A DNA stretch of 64,000 bases. Source: G963675935 sp963823895 (GTDB lineage: Bacteria > Planctomycetota > Planctomycetia > Pirellulales > Thermoguttaceae). The DNA is taken from assembly GCA_963823895.1 (NCBI GenBank), contig CAWGNG010000020.1, forward strand, positions 124,001 through 188,000. Direction: 5' to 3'. The position numbers were made by a program, and so were the translations under genes. Positions 44,182 to 53,593 of this stretch are shown here, one piece after another. The stretch's first letter is position 1; every line of letters starts with the position of its first letter. The notes under the pieces are model-generated. The model was not told where the DNA came from and made no database searches. It worked only from the letters and a program-made list of their open reading frames with translations.

Positions 44182-45362
44182 CTACACCACTTCTTCCATC
44201 TTTACCGGACGCCGCTCGGCGGCCGAAATCAGCGCGGCTTCCAGCACGCGCTGCGTCTGATACGCATCCTCGAAATCGGGAATCGGCACGGTCGCCGCTT
44301 CGCCCGCCAACACCCGCAGAATGTCGTAGGCCTCGTTGGTGAAACCGTGCTCGTAGCCGATGATGTGGGCGTCGGGCCACCAATTGGCCACGTACGGATG
44401 GTCGGCGCCGTGGGTACACATGATCGTCGTCCATCCCTGCACAGCCCGCGGCAGCGTGGCGTCGTAGTATTGCAATTCGTTCATCCGCTCGAAATCGAAC
44501 TTCACCGAACCCTTGGTGCCGTTGATCTCGAAACCGTTGCGGTTTTGGTTGCCGGTGGCCTGGCGGGCGGCCTCGAAACTGGCCACCGCCCCGCCGGAAA
44601 AGCGGGCGAGGAAGAGCACGGCGTCATCGACGGTGACTTTCCCCTTCGCGCCGGCGCCCGACGGCCCGCCGCGATTCCGCCCGCGGCCACGCCCGTCGGC
44701 AGCGTCCGCTCCTTGATAAACGTCTCGGCGATGGCCCCGGCGATTTCGGTGATCTCTTGTCCGGTCACGAATCGGGTCATGTCAACAATGTGGGCGTTCA
44801 GGTCGCCGTGGGCGCCCGAGCCGGCCAGCGTTTTGTCGAATCGCCATAGCAGCGGGACCGACTCGTCGGCCCAGTCCTGGAGATAGACGGCCCGTACGTG
44901 GCGAATCGTGCCGAGTTTGCCCGCCTTGACCATCTGGTGGGCGAACGCCACCGCGGGGCAACGCCGGTAGTTGAACCAAACGAACGTCTTCACCTTGGCG
45001 GCCTTGGCGGCAGCGACCATTTCGCGGGCGTCGGCCAGCGAACCGGCCACCGGCTTCTCGCAGGCCACCGGCTTGCCCGCCGCGATCGCCGCCTTGGCCA
45101 CCGGGGCGTGCATGTAGTTCGGCGTGACGATGTCGATCAGCCCGATCTCGGGTGAGCGGACCAACTGCTCCCAATTGGTCGAGGCGTTTTTCCAGCCCCA
45201 GTTGGCCGCGAACACCGAGGGGTTCTCCTCCGGCTGGCCGAAGACGGTGTGCATGACCGGCGCCAACGGCGGCTTGAAGAACTTGGCCACCTGTCCCCAG
45301 GCGTTGGAATGCGATCGCCCCATGAACCCCTGCCCAATCAAAGCCACGTTGATCGTCGCCAT
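44182..45362 (-). CDS. Gfo/Idh/MocA family oxidoreductase, frameshifted
   Basis: A complete NAD(P)-dependent sugar oxidoreductase is spread over two frames. The first gives the nucleotide-binding start (VALIGQGFMGRSHSNAWG), ACEKPVAGSLADAREM with the catalytic Lys, and HIVDMTRFVTGQEI. It breaks near 44650-44690. The second frame supplies KGKVTVDDAVLFLARFSGGA to EDAYQTQRVLEAALISA at the end. One inserted or missing base joins them. The substrate is unknown; family members act on inositol and other sugar alcohols. It reads towards the island's right repeat. Confidence 0.82.
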
Positions 45363-45486
45363 GAGTCACTGCCTCCAAGAGCGGTGCGAGTTGTGCGATG
45401 GAGGATGGTTATAAATGGATTTCCGACTTCTGACAAGGGGCCGGCGGAGAAAAAACAGGAGGACTGCAAAGTCGAGTATGTCGGTC

Positions 45487-45535
45487 GTAGCACGGGCATC
45501 CTGCCCGTGGGTCACGGCCAAGATGGCCGTGCTAC
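45487..45535. repeat. Short inverted repeat (GTAGCACGG...CCGTGCTAC)
   Basis: GTAGCACGGGCATC (45487-45500) mirrors GATGGCCGTGCTAC (45522-45535) with one mismatch. It is another palindromic family. GGCGGAGAAAAAACAGG also occurs twice nearby (about 45445 and 45558). Confidence 0.65.
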
Positions 45536-45637
45536 GAAGGCCTTTGCCGCTCTCCGGCGGAGAAAAAACAGGGCTGGCAATCCGCCGCGAATCCGGGTAG
45601 GATTGATAGGCGATAAACCTTTGGAAAGGAGGCCGTT

Positions 45638-46195
45638 ATGAGTCGCTCGATACGTTGCCGTTGGCTGGTCGCCGTCGCGATTGGGTTGGTCGGCGGACTG
45701 GCCCTGAGTGGGCTTTGGCCCCATACCCCCCTCTACGCCCTGGCCACCGATCGCACCGACAGCTACGCCATGGCCACCGGTCCGTTGGACGTCGAGGTCG
45801 AGGCGGTGTACTTCCTCGATTTCCTCACCGGCGATCTCAAGGCCATCGTCTTGGGCCAACAGGGCCGCACATGGACCGGCTACTTCCACGGGAATGTCGC
45901 CAGGGATATGCATATCGACCCACAGAAGGCCCCGAAGTTCATGATGGTCACCGGCATGGTCACTTTGCGGCGAGCCGGCGGGAGCCGTTTGCAGCCCAGC
46001 AATTCGATCTGCTACGTGGCCGAGATCACAACCGGAATGGTCGCGGCCTACGCGATCGCCTGGTCGCCGTCGATGTACAAGGCCAACCAGCCGCAAAGCG
46101 GGGACCTGAACTGCATCGGCATCACGCACTTCCGCCAGCCCACCGGCGAGGCCCCCGTCGCCGAGCCCGAACAGGGCGGGCGGCGAGGGCGGTAA
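45638..46195 (+). CDS. Conserved exported hypothetical protein
   Basis: The 185-residue protein has a signal/anchor segment (VAVAIGLVGGLALSGLW). The rest is beta-rich with AVYFLDFLTGDLKAIVLGQQ and a Pro-rich end (EAPVAEPEQGGRRGR). I know it only as a type of conserved planctomycete protein, often close to thiamine or other metabolic genes. AAAGGAGG precedes the ATG. It ends 13 bp before thiS. Confidence 0.65.
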   Translation: MSRSIRCRWLVAVAIGLVGGLALSGLWPHTPLYALATDRTDSYAMATGPLDVEVEAVYFLDFLTGDLKAIVLGQQGRTWTGYFHGNVARDMHIDPQKAPKFMMVTGMVTLRRAGGSRLQPSNSICYVAEITTGMVAAYAIAWSPSMYKANQPQSGDLNCIGITHFRQPTGEAPVAEPEQGGRRGR

Positions 46196-46208
46196 GAAGA
46201 ATCCCCTT

Positions 46209-46409
46209 ATGCAACTGACGATCAACGGCCAATGCCGCCAAATTGCCGACAACGCGACCATCGCCGAGTTGCTCGACGAACTGAAGCTCAGCGGCAAGCC
46301 GGTGGCGGTCGAGGTCAATCTCGAACTCGTCCCCCGCCAACATCATGCCGAACACCGTTTGGCCGCGGGCGACCATCTGGAAATCGTCACGCTCGTAGGG
46401 GGAGGTTAG
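46209..46409 (+). CDS. thiS: Sulfur carrier protein ThiS
   Basis: The 66-residue protein has the ubiquitin-like ThiS pattern: MQLTINGQCRQIADNATIAE, PVAVEVNLELVPR and the C-terminal Gly-Gly (TLVGGG) that is adenylated and thiocarboxylated. It delivers sulfur for the thiazole ring of thiamine. Here one extra Gly ends the chain (VGGG). thiG lies 368 bp downstream, separated by a nested palindrome. Confidence 0.92.
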   Translation: MQLTINGQCRQIADNATIAELLDELKLSGKPVAVEVNLELVPRQHHAEHRLAAGDHLEIVTLVGGG

Positions 46410-46443
46410 AACCTGGCAACCGCCAGAGCAGTTCTCAGGAAGT

Positions 46444-46739
46444 TGCCGGCGGCCAACGCTACAGCGCCAACCTGCGGCGATGATGGGAACACACCACGGA
46501 GGCACGGAGAACACGGAGAGGCGAATCATTGCACCGCAGAGGACGCGAAGGACGCAGAGGGGGAAAGAGGTTGCTTTCAGGCAACAGCGATTCTTTCTCC
46601 GAGACCATGATTCATGCGTACAATCACCAATCGTTCTTCCCTGCGTCCTCCGCGTCCTCTGCGGTTCTTATTTCTCTCCTGTCTCCGTGAACTCCGTGTC
46701 TCCGTGGTGTGCTTAGCGTTGTAGTGTTGGCCGCCGGCT
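46444..46739. repeat. Three nested inverted repeats between thiS and thiG
   Basis: The outer arms are 46444-46467 and 46716-46739 (about 20/24 complementary, GCCGGCGGCCAAC type). The middle arms are 46489-46517 and 46685-46712 (ACACCACGGAGGCACGGAG type). The inner arms are 46532-46560 and 46639-46666 (ACCGCAGAGGACGC type). The middle and inner units resemble repeats I recall from many genomes. No gene is here, and thiG begins 38 bp after the outer arm. Confidence 0.8.
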
Positions 46740-46777
46740 GTTTTCCTCGTTTTTTCACATCGAACTCAGGTCAGATT

Positions 46778-47626
46778 ATGTCCGAGACAAAGTCGAAAGC
46801 GTCGCCCGCGGCCGACGAACTCCAAATCGGCGCCCACAGGTTTTCCAGCCGGTTGATCGTCGGCACCGGCAAGTACCGCACTTACGAGGGCATGCGGCAG
46901 GCGCTCGACGTTTCCGGCACGCAGTGCATCACTGTCGCCGTCCGCCGCGAACGGCTGATCGACGCCGAGGGCAAAAACCTGCTGGACTTCATCGACACGA
47001 AGCGCTACACGATTCTGCCGAACACGGCCGGCTGCTTCACGGCCGACAACGCCGTCCGCGTCGCCCGCTTGGGACACGAAATCCTTTCGCAACTCGGCAA
47101 TCCTGGCGCCGACTGGGTGAAGCTCGAAGTGCTGGGCGACACCCGCACGCTGCTGCCCGACCCGGTGGCCAGCCTTGCCGCCACGGAGAAGCTGGTGGCC
47201 GAGGGTTTTCGCGTGCTGGTCTACACCAGCGACGATCCGGTGGTGGCCAAGCGTCTGAAGCAAGCCGGCGCGACCAGCGTGATGCCCGCCGGCAGTCCGA
47301 TCGGCTCGGGCCAGGGCGTGTTGAACCCCAACGCGCTGCGGATTTGCCTCGAATATCTCAAAGAGAACGACCCCGACTACCCGGTGATCGTCGATGCGGG
47401 CGTGGGCACGGCCAGCGACGTGACGGTGGCGATGGAGTTGGGCGCCGACGGCGTGCTGCTGAATACCGGCATCGCCCACGCCAAGGATCCGCTCGGTATG
47501 GCCCGCGCTATGCGGCTGGCCTGTGAATCGGGCCGGCTGGCTTACCTTTCCGGCCGGATTCCCAAGAAACTCTACGCCACCGCCAGCAGCCCGACCGAGG
47601 GCGTGATCTCGCTACGCAACTCGTAG
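46778..47626 (+). CDS. thiG: Thiazole synthase
   Basis: ATG 46778 begins MSETKSKASPAADELQIGAH; 282 residues. The family signatures are SSRLIVGTGKYRTYE, the Schiff-base Lys in WVKLEVLGDTRTLLPD, VLVYTSDDPVVAKRL, and VIVDAGVGTASDVTVAMELG. ThiG condenses deoxyxylulose 5-phosphate, dehydroglycine and ThiS sulfur into the thiamine thiazole. It is distinct from PdxA or other aldolases by this motif set. No TPP riboswitch was recognised upstream. Confidence 0.95.
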   Translation: MSETKSKASPAADELQIGAHRFSSRLIVGTGKYRTYEGMRQALDVSGTQCITVAVRRERLIDAEGKNLLDFIDTKRYTILPNTAGCFTADNAVRVARLGHEILSQLGNPGADWVKLEVLGDTRTLLPDPVASLAATEKLVAEGFRVLVYTSDDPVVAKRLKQAGATSVMPAGSPIGSGQGVLNPNALRICLEYLKENDPDYPVIVDAGVGTASDVTVAMELGADGVLLNTGIAHAKDPLGMARAMRLACESGRLAYLSGRIPKKLYATASSPTEGVISLRNS

Positions 47627-47653
47627 ATATCCGAGACAGTTCTCGTGCGATGG

Positions 47654-47770
47654 GTGGGGCGGACATTTCTGTCTGCCGAATTTGCGGTGCGCCACTTCTT
47701 GGCAGAAGCAGTGATCGAGCAGCGGGCCACGCCCAGCACTGCTTCTGCGAAGCAGTGGCACACTGCGCCA
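47654..47770. repeat. Two repeat pieces after thiG
   Basis: A half of the GGTGGGGCAGACATTCC element (GGTGGGGCGGACATTTC, from 47654), then AGCAGTGATCG / CACTGCTTCTGCGAAGCAGTGGC, the family also at 1419-1491. Confidence 0.65.
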
Positions 47771-47821
47771 CGCCCGGCCGCGTCTGGTCGGCCGTGGGCT
47801 GAGTTGCGATCGTCAAACAAA

Positions 47822-48477
47822 TTACCCTGATCTATTGCGAAACGCCGCCTTCACCGAGCCGTCGGAGAGGACCACCAAGGCCCAGATGCCGAACGGCAAT
47901 CCCAACAGGCAGCAGGGCGACAGATAGGGGATCATTCCCAAGATCGCCCCAGCCATCGCCAAGCCGTAGCTCTCCAGTTTCTTCATCTTCATGGCCCCGA
48001 TCAACATCACAACCCCGACCGGTAGGCCGATGAAGGCAACGCCGAGATTCATGTAGCCGGAAAAATCGTCGAGATTGTTGTTCGGCGGCAGGGCCGGCCT
48101 TTGAGAGAGGACAAAACCGATGAAGGCAAGGCTCAGCACGTTGCCGATCAGCCCCAGCACCGCCGTCACGATCAGGGCGGTCGCCGGTCCGGCCACTCGT
48201 TGCTTGGCGAACGGATCAGCCCGGCCCGGCGCGAGATACAACGATGACACCGGCGACTGATACGGATTGTCGGAAGGGGGCTGCACTCGGGAGCTTGCCA
48301 GACGGCGAACGGGTTTCCCCCCTCCGGGCCAGCCGGCGGCGGGGGCTCGCTCGGGGCGGTCGAAGCGGGAATGGCACTGATCGCCCCGCACTCCGGACAT
48401 TGGGCGTCTCGCCCCGCCGTCTCGTCGCCGGTACGCAGCAGCCTGTTGCACTGGGTGCAGCGGAACTCGATCGCCAT
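47822..48477 (-). CDS. Zinc-ribbon membrane protein, paralog A, frameshifted
   Basis: ATG 48477 gives a zinc-ribbon start (MAIEFRCTQCNRLLRTGDE ... CPECGAIS) and a Pro-rich linker. Then the frame must shift near 48270 to reach NPYQSPVSSLYLAPGRADPF, which introduces two or three membrane segments (ATALIVTAVLGLIGNVLSL; LGVAFIGLPVGVVMLIGAM) and ends CCLLGLPFGIWALVVLSDGSVKAAF. This layout (ribbon, NPYQSP, membrane tail) is a common planctomycete type of unknown role. A paralog lies at 49126. Confidence 0.75.
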
Positions 48478-48616
48478 CGGGCCTCACTCTTCTCTCTGTA
48501 GCGAACGCCCTCCGCGGCGTTCCGCCATATCGGAACGGCACGGAGGCCGCGTTACCGCCATCATCGGAACGGCACGGAGGCCGTTCCCTACAAAATGCTA
48601 TCTACGAGACACCACA

Positions 48617-49093
48617 CTACTTGAAGAATGGAATCGACAACGGGTACTTCCACACCTCGCCGTTGTTCGCCTTGATGCCGCCGATGATCGGAAAGACAAT
48701 TATCCCTACTGCAAGGACGACCGGAACCAGGAAAATCCCAATAAACGTGATCGCCAACACGATGCAATATAGGATCTCGCTGATAATCCAGTTGACGACG
48801 ATCTTCCCGTGTTCGTCGAGCCCGGGCAGATCGGTTTTCTTCATTTGCCAGATGAGGATGGGAACAATCAGGCCGGCCAGCGGAAGGACGAGGCACGCCA
48901 ACTGCGAGAGGTGCAAGAACATCGCCCATTGCCGTGTCTGCTGTTCGACGCTTCCCCCCGAGCGGAACAGCGAATCGAGGCCGCCTGCCGGCGAGGTGAG
49001 CAGTCTGTCCTTCGCCCTGGCGAATTCCTCGTCCGAGATTCCGCCGGATTCGTGCAACCGCTGCAACTTCTCCAATTCATCGGCAACGTTCAT
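48617..49093 (-). CDS. SHOCT/DUF4870-type membrane protein
   Basis: 158 residues. It starts with a short SHOCT-like motif (ADELEKLQRLHESGGISDEEFARAK) and has three membrane segments of the DUF4870 type: MFLHLSQLACLVLPLAGLIV, KIVVNWIISEILYCIVLAIT and VVLAVGIIVFPIIGGIKANN. AAGGAG precedes ATG 49093. It is flanked on both sides by the zinc-ribbon paralogs. Confidence 0.82.
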   Translation of the reverse strand: MNVADELEKLQRLHESGGISDEEFARAKDRLLTSPAGGLDSLFRSGGSVEQQTRQWAMFLHLSQLACLVLPLAGLIVPILIWQMKKTDLPGLDEHGKIVVNWIISEILYCIVLAITFIGIFLVPVVLAVGIIVFPIIGGIKANNGEVWKYPLSIPFFK

Positions 49094-49125
49094 GGGACGA
49101 ACTCCTTCAGAAAAGGGTGACATCG

Positions 49126-49788
49126 TCAACTTTGAAATGCCGCTTTCACCGAGCCGTCGCCCAGCACGACCAGGGCCCAAATGCCAAACGGCAACCCCAA
49201 CAGACAGCAGGGAGAAATGCAGGGAATCATCGCAATGATCGCCGCGGCCATGGCAAAAGAGTAGCTTTCGAGTTTCTTCATTTTCGTGGCGCCAACGAGC
49301 ATTACGATAGCGACGATGCACTTGAAGACGCCCGCGGCCACGTTGGCGCCGCCGCCCACCATCATCGGAATCATGTCGTTACCGCGATTATGCGGGATCA
49401 TGGCGCCGCCCCAAATTGAACCAAATTAAAAACAACTACCGATGCCTGCAAAAGCAGCGAAATAATCGCGGTCACGATCAAAGCAGTCGCCGGCCCCCGC
49501 CACTCGCTGCGCTGCAAACGCATCCGCTTGTCCCGGCGGAATATAGGCAGGCGACGCCGGCGACTGATATGGATTCTCGGAGCCCTCCGCGCCGGTGGCC
49601 GGTGCAGCGCCGAACGGGTTGCCGCCCGCCGAAGCGGCAAACGGCGAAGGCGAAGGTTCGCTCGGCACACTTGCCTCTGGAACGGTGCTGATCGCCCCGC
49701 ACTCGGGACACTGGGCCTGTCGCCCCACCGTGCCATCGTCGGTTCGCAACAACTTGCTGCACTGATCGCAACGGAATTCAATCGACAT
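49126..49788 (-). CDS. Zinc-ribbon membrane protein, paralog B, double frameshift
   Basis: ATG 49788 opens MSIEFRCDQCSKLLRTDDGT, CPECGAISTVPEA and ENPYQSPASPAYIPPGQADA. After FAAQRVAG (near 49483) the correct text moves to another frame (PATALIVTAIISLLLQASVV) and near 49403 it returns to the first frame (MIPHNRGNDMIPMMVGGG ... LPFGIWALVVLGDGSVKAAF). Two opposite single-base changes would restore it. Paralog of 47822-48477; the last 30 residues are almost the same (SPCCLLGLPFGIWALVVL). Confidence 0.7.
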
Positions 49789-49865
49789 CGGACATCTCCC
49801 CAATTGGACAATAGAGAATATAGCAAAGAACGGTGGGCGAGGAAATGGCAGCCAAATGGCGAATG

Positions 49866-50060
49866 ACGAAATCCAAATGACGAATGACGAATGACAAAGC
49901 CCAAGGGACGAAAAACACCCATTTTGAGCACGATTCGCCATTCGTTATTCGTCCTTCGTCCTTCGTCATTTGGATTTCGTCATTCGTTATTCGTCCTTCG
50001 TCCTTCGTCATTTGGATTTCGTCATTCGTTATCCGGATTTCGTCATTCGGATTTCCCCTG
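49866..50060. repeat. Multiple ATTCGTTATTCGTCC-type units
   Basis: Tandem-like and inverted units of GACGAATGACGAATGAC / GTCATTTGGATTTCGTCATT / CGTTATTCGTCCTTCG fill the gap before dinG. They are dispersed repeat material rather than coding, despite open frames. Confidence 0.75.
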
Positions 50061-50093
50061 GCCCCGCCTCCCCATCCCCGGTACGCTAAGGGA

Positions 50094-52390
50094 ATGTTCT
50101 CCCCTAGCGAAATTCTCGGTCCCGGCGGACGCATTGCCGCGCGGCTGCCCAACTACGAGCACCGCGGCGAGCAACTCGCCATGGCCGAGGCCGTCGATCA
50201 GGCTATCCGCCGGCAGCATCATCTCGTGGTCGAGGCGGGCACCGGCGTCGGCAAGAGTTTCGCTTATCTGGTGCCCGCCATCCTGGCCGCGGGCGGACAG
50301 CCACCGCAACCGGAAGACGATCGGGCGGCAGGGGAAGCGGCCGAGGAAGAGCCGGAGCCGCCGGAAGGGGACAGTCCCATTATTGCTGCGCAAAAGTCGG
50401 GACAGTCCCCTGCAAAGAAACCGGGACCGCCCCCATGCCGAGTCGTCGTCTCCACGCATACAATCAGCCTGCAAGAGCAGTTGATGCAAAAGGATTTGCC
50501 GCTGCTGCACAGCGTCATCCCGATCGAGTGTTCGGCGGTGCTGGTCAAAGGGCGGGGCAACTACCTCAGCCTCCGCCGCTTGGCCAACGCCGTAAGCCGC
50601 GCCCGGGGCTGTTCAGCGAGCCCGAGGAGTTCGAGCAATTGGAGCGGTTGTTCGCCTGGTCGAAAGAGACGGCCGACGGCTCGTTGGCGGATCTCGAATT
50701 TCGTCCGCTGCCGAGCGTTTGGGACGAGGTGGCCAGCGATCACGGCAACTGCATGGGCCGGGCCTGCCCGAATTACTACCAGTGCTTCTACTACAAAGCC
50801 CGGCGGCGGATGCAAAACGCTCAAATCCTGGTGGTCAATCACGCCCTCTTCTTCACCGACCTGGCCTTGCGGCGCGAGAACGTCAGCATCCTGCCGAAAT
50901 ACAACGTGGTGATCTTCGACGAAGCCCATCAGATCGAGGCCGTCGCTGGCGATCATCTCGGCCTGAGCATCACCAGCGGGCAGATCGAATTCACGCTGCG
51001 GAAGCTCTACAACGATCGCACCAACCGCGGGCTGCTGGTCCACCATAAACTGGGCGACGCGCAAAAAGAGGTCTGGGAGTGCCGCGACCGGGCGGCCGAT
51101 TTCCTCGACGGGGTGGCCCGCTGGCTCGACGATCAGCCCGCCGGGGAAAAGGGGTCAGGTCCAATTTGTGCGAAGCACCGGGCACCGACCGAAGGTTGGT
51201 CGGGCCGTTCCGGCAAATCAGTTCCGACCCCATTTTCCGGGCGCGTGCGGCGGCCGAACATCGTCGCCAACCCGCTAAGCGAGAAGTTGCAAAAACTGGT
51301 CGGCACGCTGCGCCGCCACGCGAGCGACATCAAATCGGCCGAGCAGCGTCAGGACTTCGTGGCCGCGGCCAACCGGCTGGAATCGCTGGCCCGCGGCATC
51401 GACGATTGGCTCGGCCAGCGGATTCCCGAATCGGTCTACTGGATCGATCGCAGCATAAGCCGCAACCGCCGCCGGATTACTCTCGCGGCCGCCCCGATCG
51501 ACGTGGGGCCGACGCTGCGCGAGCATCTGTTCGCCAAAGTGCCCACCGTGGTGATGACCAGCGCCACCTTGGCCACCGGCGGCGATAGCCCCTCGTTCGC
51601 GTTCTTCGCGTCGCGCGTCGGGCTGTCATGTACTCCGCACGCTCCGCGTGCGGATTCGCAACGTACCCCGCACACGCCGTGTGCGGATGCCGGCGGCACA
51701 CGGCGTGTGCCGGATACGGCAGAGGATTCCCCCTTTTTTCAGACGGAAACGCTCTGGCTGGGCAGCCCGTTCGACTACCGCAACCAGGCGGAATTGATTC
51801 TGCCGAGCGGAATGCCCGACCCCGGCGAGGACGCCGCCGGTTACGAGCGGGCCACGATCGAGATGATTCGCCGCTACGTTGGCCGCAGCGACGGCCGGGC
51901 GTTCGTGCTATTCACGAGTTACCAGTTGATGAAGCGTGCGGCGGCGGCGTTGGCCCCGTGGCTGGCCGAGCAGAAGTTGGCTCTCTACAGCCAGGCCGAC
52001 GGCCTGCCGCGGAGCCGGATGCTGGAACTGTTCAAGGTCAACCCGCGATCGGTCCTTTTCGGTGTCGATAGTTTTTGGCAGGGGGTCGACGTGCCAGGCG
52101 ACGCCTTGCAGAACGTGATCATCACGCGGCTGCCGTTCAGCGTCCCCGATCGCCCGCTGTTGGAGGCCCGCTTGGAGGCGATTCGGGCGGCCGGCGGCAA
52201 TCCCTTCCGCGATTATCAACTGCCCGAGGCCATCCTCAAGCTCAAGCAGGGTTTCGGCCGCTTGATCCGCACGAAGCGCGACACCGGCACGGTCGTGATT
52301 CTCGATCCCCGCGTCCGCAGCAAGCCCTACGGCCGGCTGTTTCTGGCCTCGCTGCCGAACTGCCGCCAGGTGGTCGAGCCGGTGGGATAA
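50094..52390 (+). CDS. dinG: DinG/XPD-like helicase, frameshifted and carrying repeat insertions
   Basis: ATG 50094 gives MFSPSEILGPGGRIAARLPN, Walker A VEAGTGVGKS (46-55), an iron-sulfur-type Cys region GNCMGRACPNYYQCFYYKAR, DEAH box FDEAHQIEA, VVMTSATLATGG and a late helicase motif set FGVDSFWQGVDVPGDAL ... LKQGFGRLIRTKRD. This is a superfamily 2 helicase thought to unwind damaged DNA or R-loops. Two frames are needed: near 50610 one C is missing (ARG/LFSEPEEFEQ). Three dispersed repeats are inserted in frame (50367-50410, 51147-51236, 51629-51720). Confidence 0.82.
50367..50410. repeat. Repeat insertion 1 inside dinG
   Basis: GGGGACAGTCCC (50367-50378) and GGGACAGTCCCC (50399-50410) form an inverted pair 20 nt apart; translated as Asp/Ser/Gln/Lys-rich linker. 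Confidence 0.7.
51147..51236. repeat. Repeat insertion 2 inside dinG
   Basis: AAAAGGGGTCAGGTCC at the start and CCGACCCCATTTT at the end, with GTGCGAAGCACC and GGCCGTTCCGGCAAA inside; the inside units match the element at 53077-53153 in reverse order. The coding frame is not broken. Confidence 0.75.
51629..51720. repeat. Repeat insertion 3 inside dinG
   Basis: Three hairpins in a row: CCGCACGCTCCGCGTGCGG (51635-51653), CCGCACACGCCGTGTGCGG (51668-51686) and GGCACACGGCGTGTGCC (from 51695). The frame stays open through the block. Confidence 0.75.
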
Positions 52391-52485
52391 GCGTCTGGCG
52401 GGTGATGACCAAATAGCCGGCGGCCAACGGCCGTCGGAATCTGCTCCCCATTGTAGCCGCGGTCGCTAACCAACCGTCACAGTGC

Positions 52486-53040
52486 CTATGCGGCGTGACG
52501 GCGAACGCCCATTAACGCCAGAACGTCGATTTCGTAACGCGGCTTGGTTTCCAACAGCATTTGGCCGTCCGCGAGCGGCTGTTCGACGAAGACCAACGAC
52601 CGTTCGTGCAGCATTCGAGGGACGAAGAACCACATCCTGGCAAACGCCGCCGCTTCGAGCGCAGCGGGCACGATCAACAGATCGACCTTCCCCAGCGAGT
52701 TGGCGACCTGAATTAGGGAATCGGCAGGCTCCCCGGGGATCAGTTGCACCCGAACGCCATCGCGTCGCAGGAGTTGGTAGGCGGCCTTCAGCGTCAGGCC
52801 CGGCCCGTCCGCTTCCGATCGCCCCTCGAACGGGTCGAATCCCACATAATGGACCTCCTGCCCCGGAGAGGCGAGCTTGGCCACCTCGATCATCCGCAGC
52901 GCCCGCTGGCCGTTGGCGATGCCTAATTCAACGATTTTCCGCGCACGCCAACGTCGAATAGCCCGATAAACTGGGCGATCGGATTGTGGTTTAGAAAGAT
53001 AGCAGGAATACGCCAATCGAATGTGTCTAAGGATCGACAA
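52486..53040 (-). CDS. Probable SAM-dependent methyltransferase-like protein
   Basis: TTG 53040 is preferred: a GGAGG lies 6 nt upstream, and a longer TTG at 53058 would place the RBS inside the gene. The product has a class-I methyltransferase-like Gly motif ARKIVELGIANGQRALRMIE, VHYVGFDPFEGRSEA and VDLLIVPAALEAAAFARMWF, with a C-terminal domain typical of this fold. Substrate unknown. About 184 residues, short for the family. Confidence 0.6.
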   Translation of the reverse strand: MSILRHIRLAYSCYLSKPQSDRPVYRAIRRWRARKIVELGIANGQRALRMIEVAKLASPGQEVHYVGFDPFEGRSEADGPGLTLKAAYQLLRRDGVRVQLIPGEPADSLIQVANSLGKVDLLIVPAALEAAAFARMWFFVPRMLHERSLVFVEQPLADGQMLLETKPRYEIDVLALMGVRRHAA

Positions 53041-53076
53041 CGTCACCCTCCTTGGCAACGATGAACGACAATGATA

Positions 53077-53153
53077 GGGAAAAGGGGACAGGCACCTTTT
53101 GCCGGAACGGCCCTTCGGGTGCTTCGCACAAAAGGTGCCTGTCCCCTTTTCCC
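53077..53153. repeat. Perfect 25-bp inverted repeat (AAAAGGGGACAGGCACC)
   Basis: Arms 53077-53101 and 53129-53153 are exact reverse complements, with a GCCGGAACGG... loop. Its inner parts recur inside dinG (51147-51236). Confidence 0.88.
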
Positions 53154-53317
53154 TATGGCCTTTTCCCGACAGCCGCTATACAGCAAATTCGGCCGGAATG
53201 GGCGCGGGATTCAGCCGATTCGTCTTTGCGGTCCGCCCGAGCCAAGACGAGCCCCTCGATTGACGGAGGCCAGCCGATATTTCTGACGGTACGGGGAGAA
53301 CGGGCGGCACTGTGTCC

Positions 53318-53388
53318 GGTGGGGCAGACATTCCTGTCTGCCGGAGGTATCGCAGTTTCTTGCGGCAGACAGGAATGTCTGCCCCACC
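53318..53388. repeat. GGTGGGGCAGACATTCC palindromic element, copy 2
   Basis: Perfect 25-bp arms at 53318-53342 and 53364-53388, 21-nt spacer; the same arms as 16947-17017. Confidence 0.9.
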
Positions 53389-53593
53389 TTGGTGAGAAAT
53401 GCGGGCTGGAGTTCCGGCCTATTCACTCCGGCCACAATTCGGTATCCTTTAGTGCAACAGAAGTGATGCCTGGGGTTTTGGGCCGGCTGGCCAAGTACGG
53501 TTGACATTGCTCGGCGGCCTGCGGTATCCTTCTGCGTTTCTTGGGGTAGTGGAACGGAGGAGACGTGATGTTTCGAGGCGGAGGCTGCCAGTA

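Noticed and set aside
45363..46208. TPP riboswitch before the thiS operon
   Set aside because: The conserved CUGAGA and ACCUGAUCUGG blocks were not found.
49884..50090. N-terminal extension of the dinG frame
   Set aside because: Made of ATTCGTC-type repeats; homologous sequence begins at ATG 50094.
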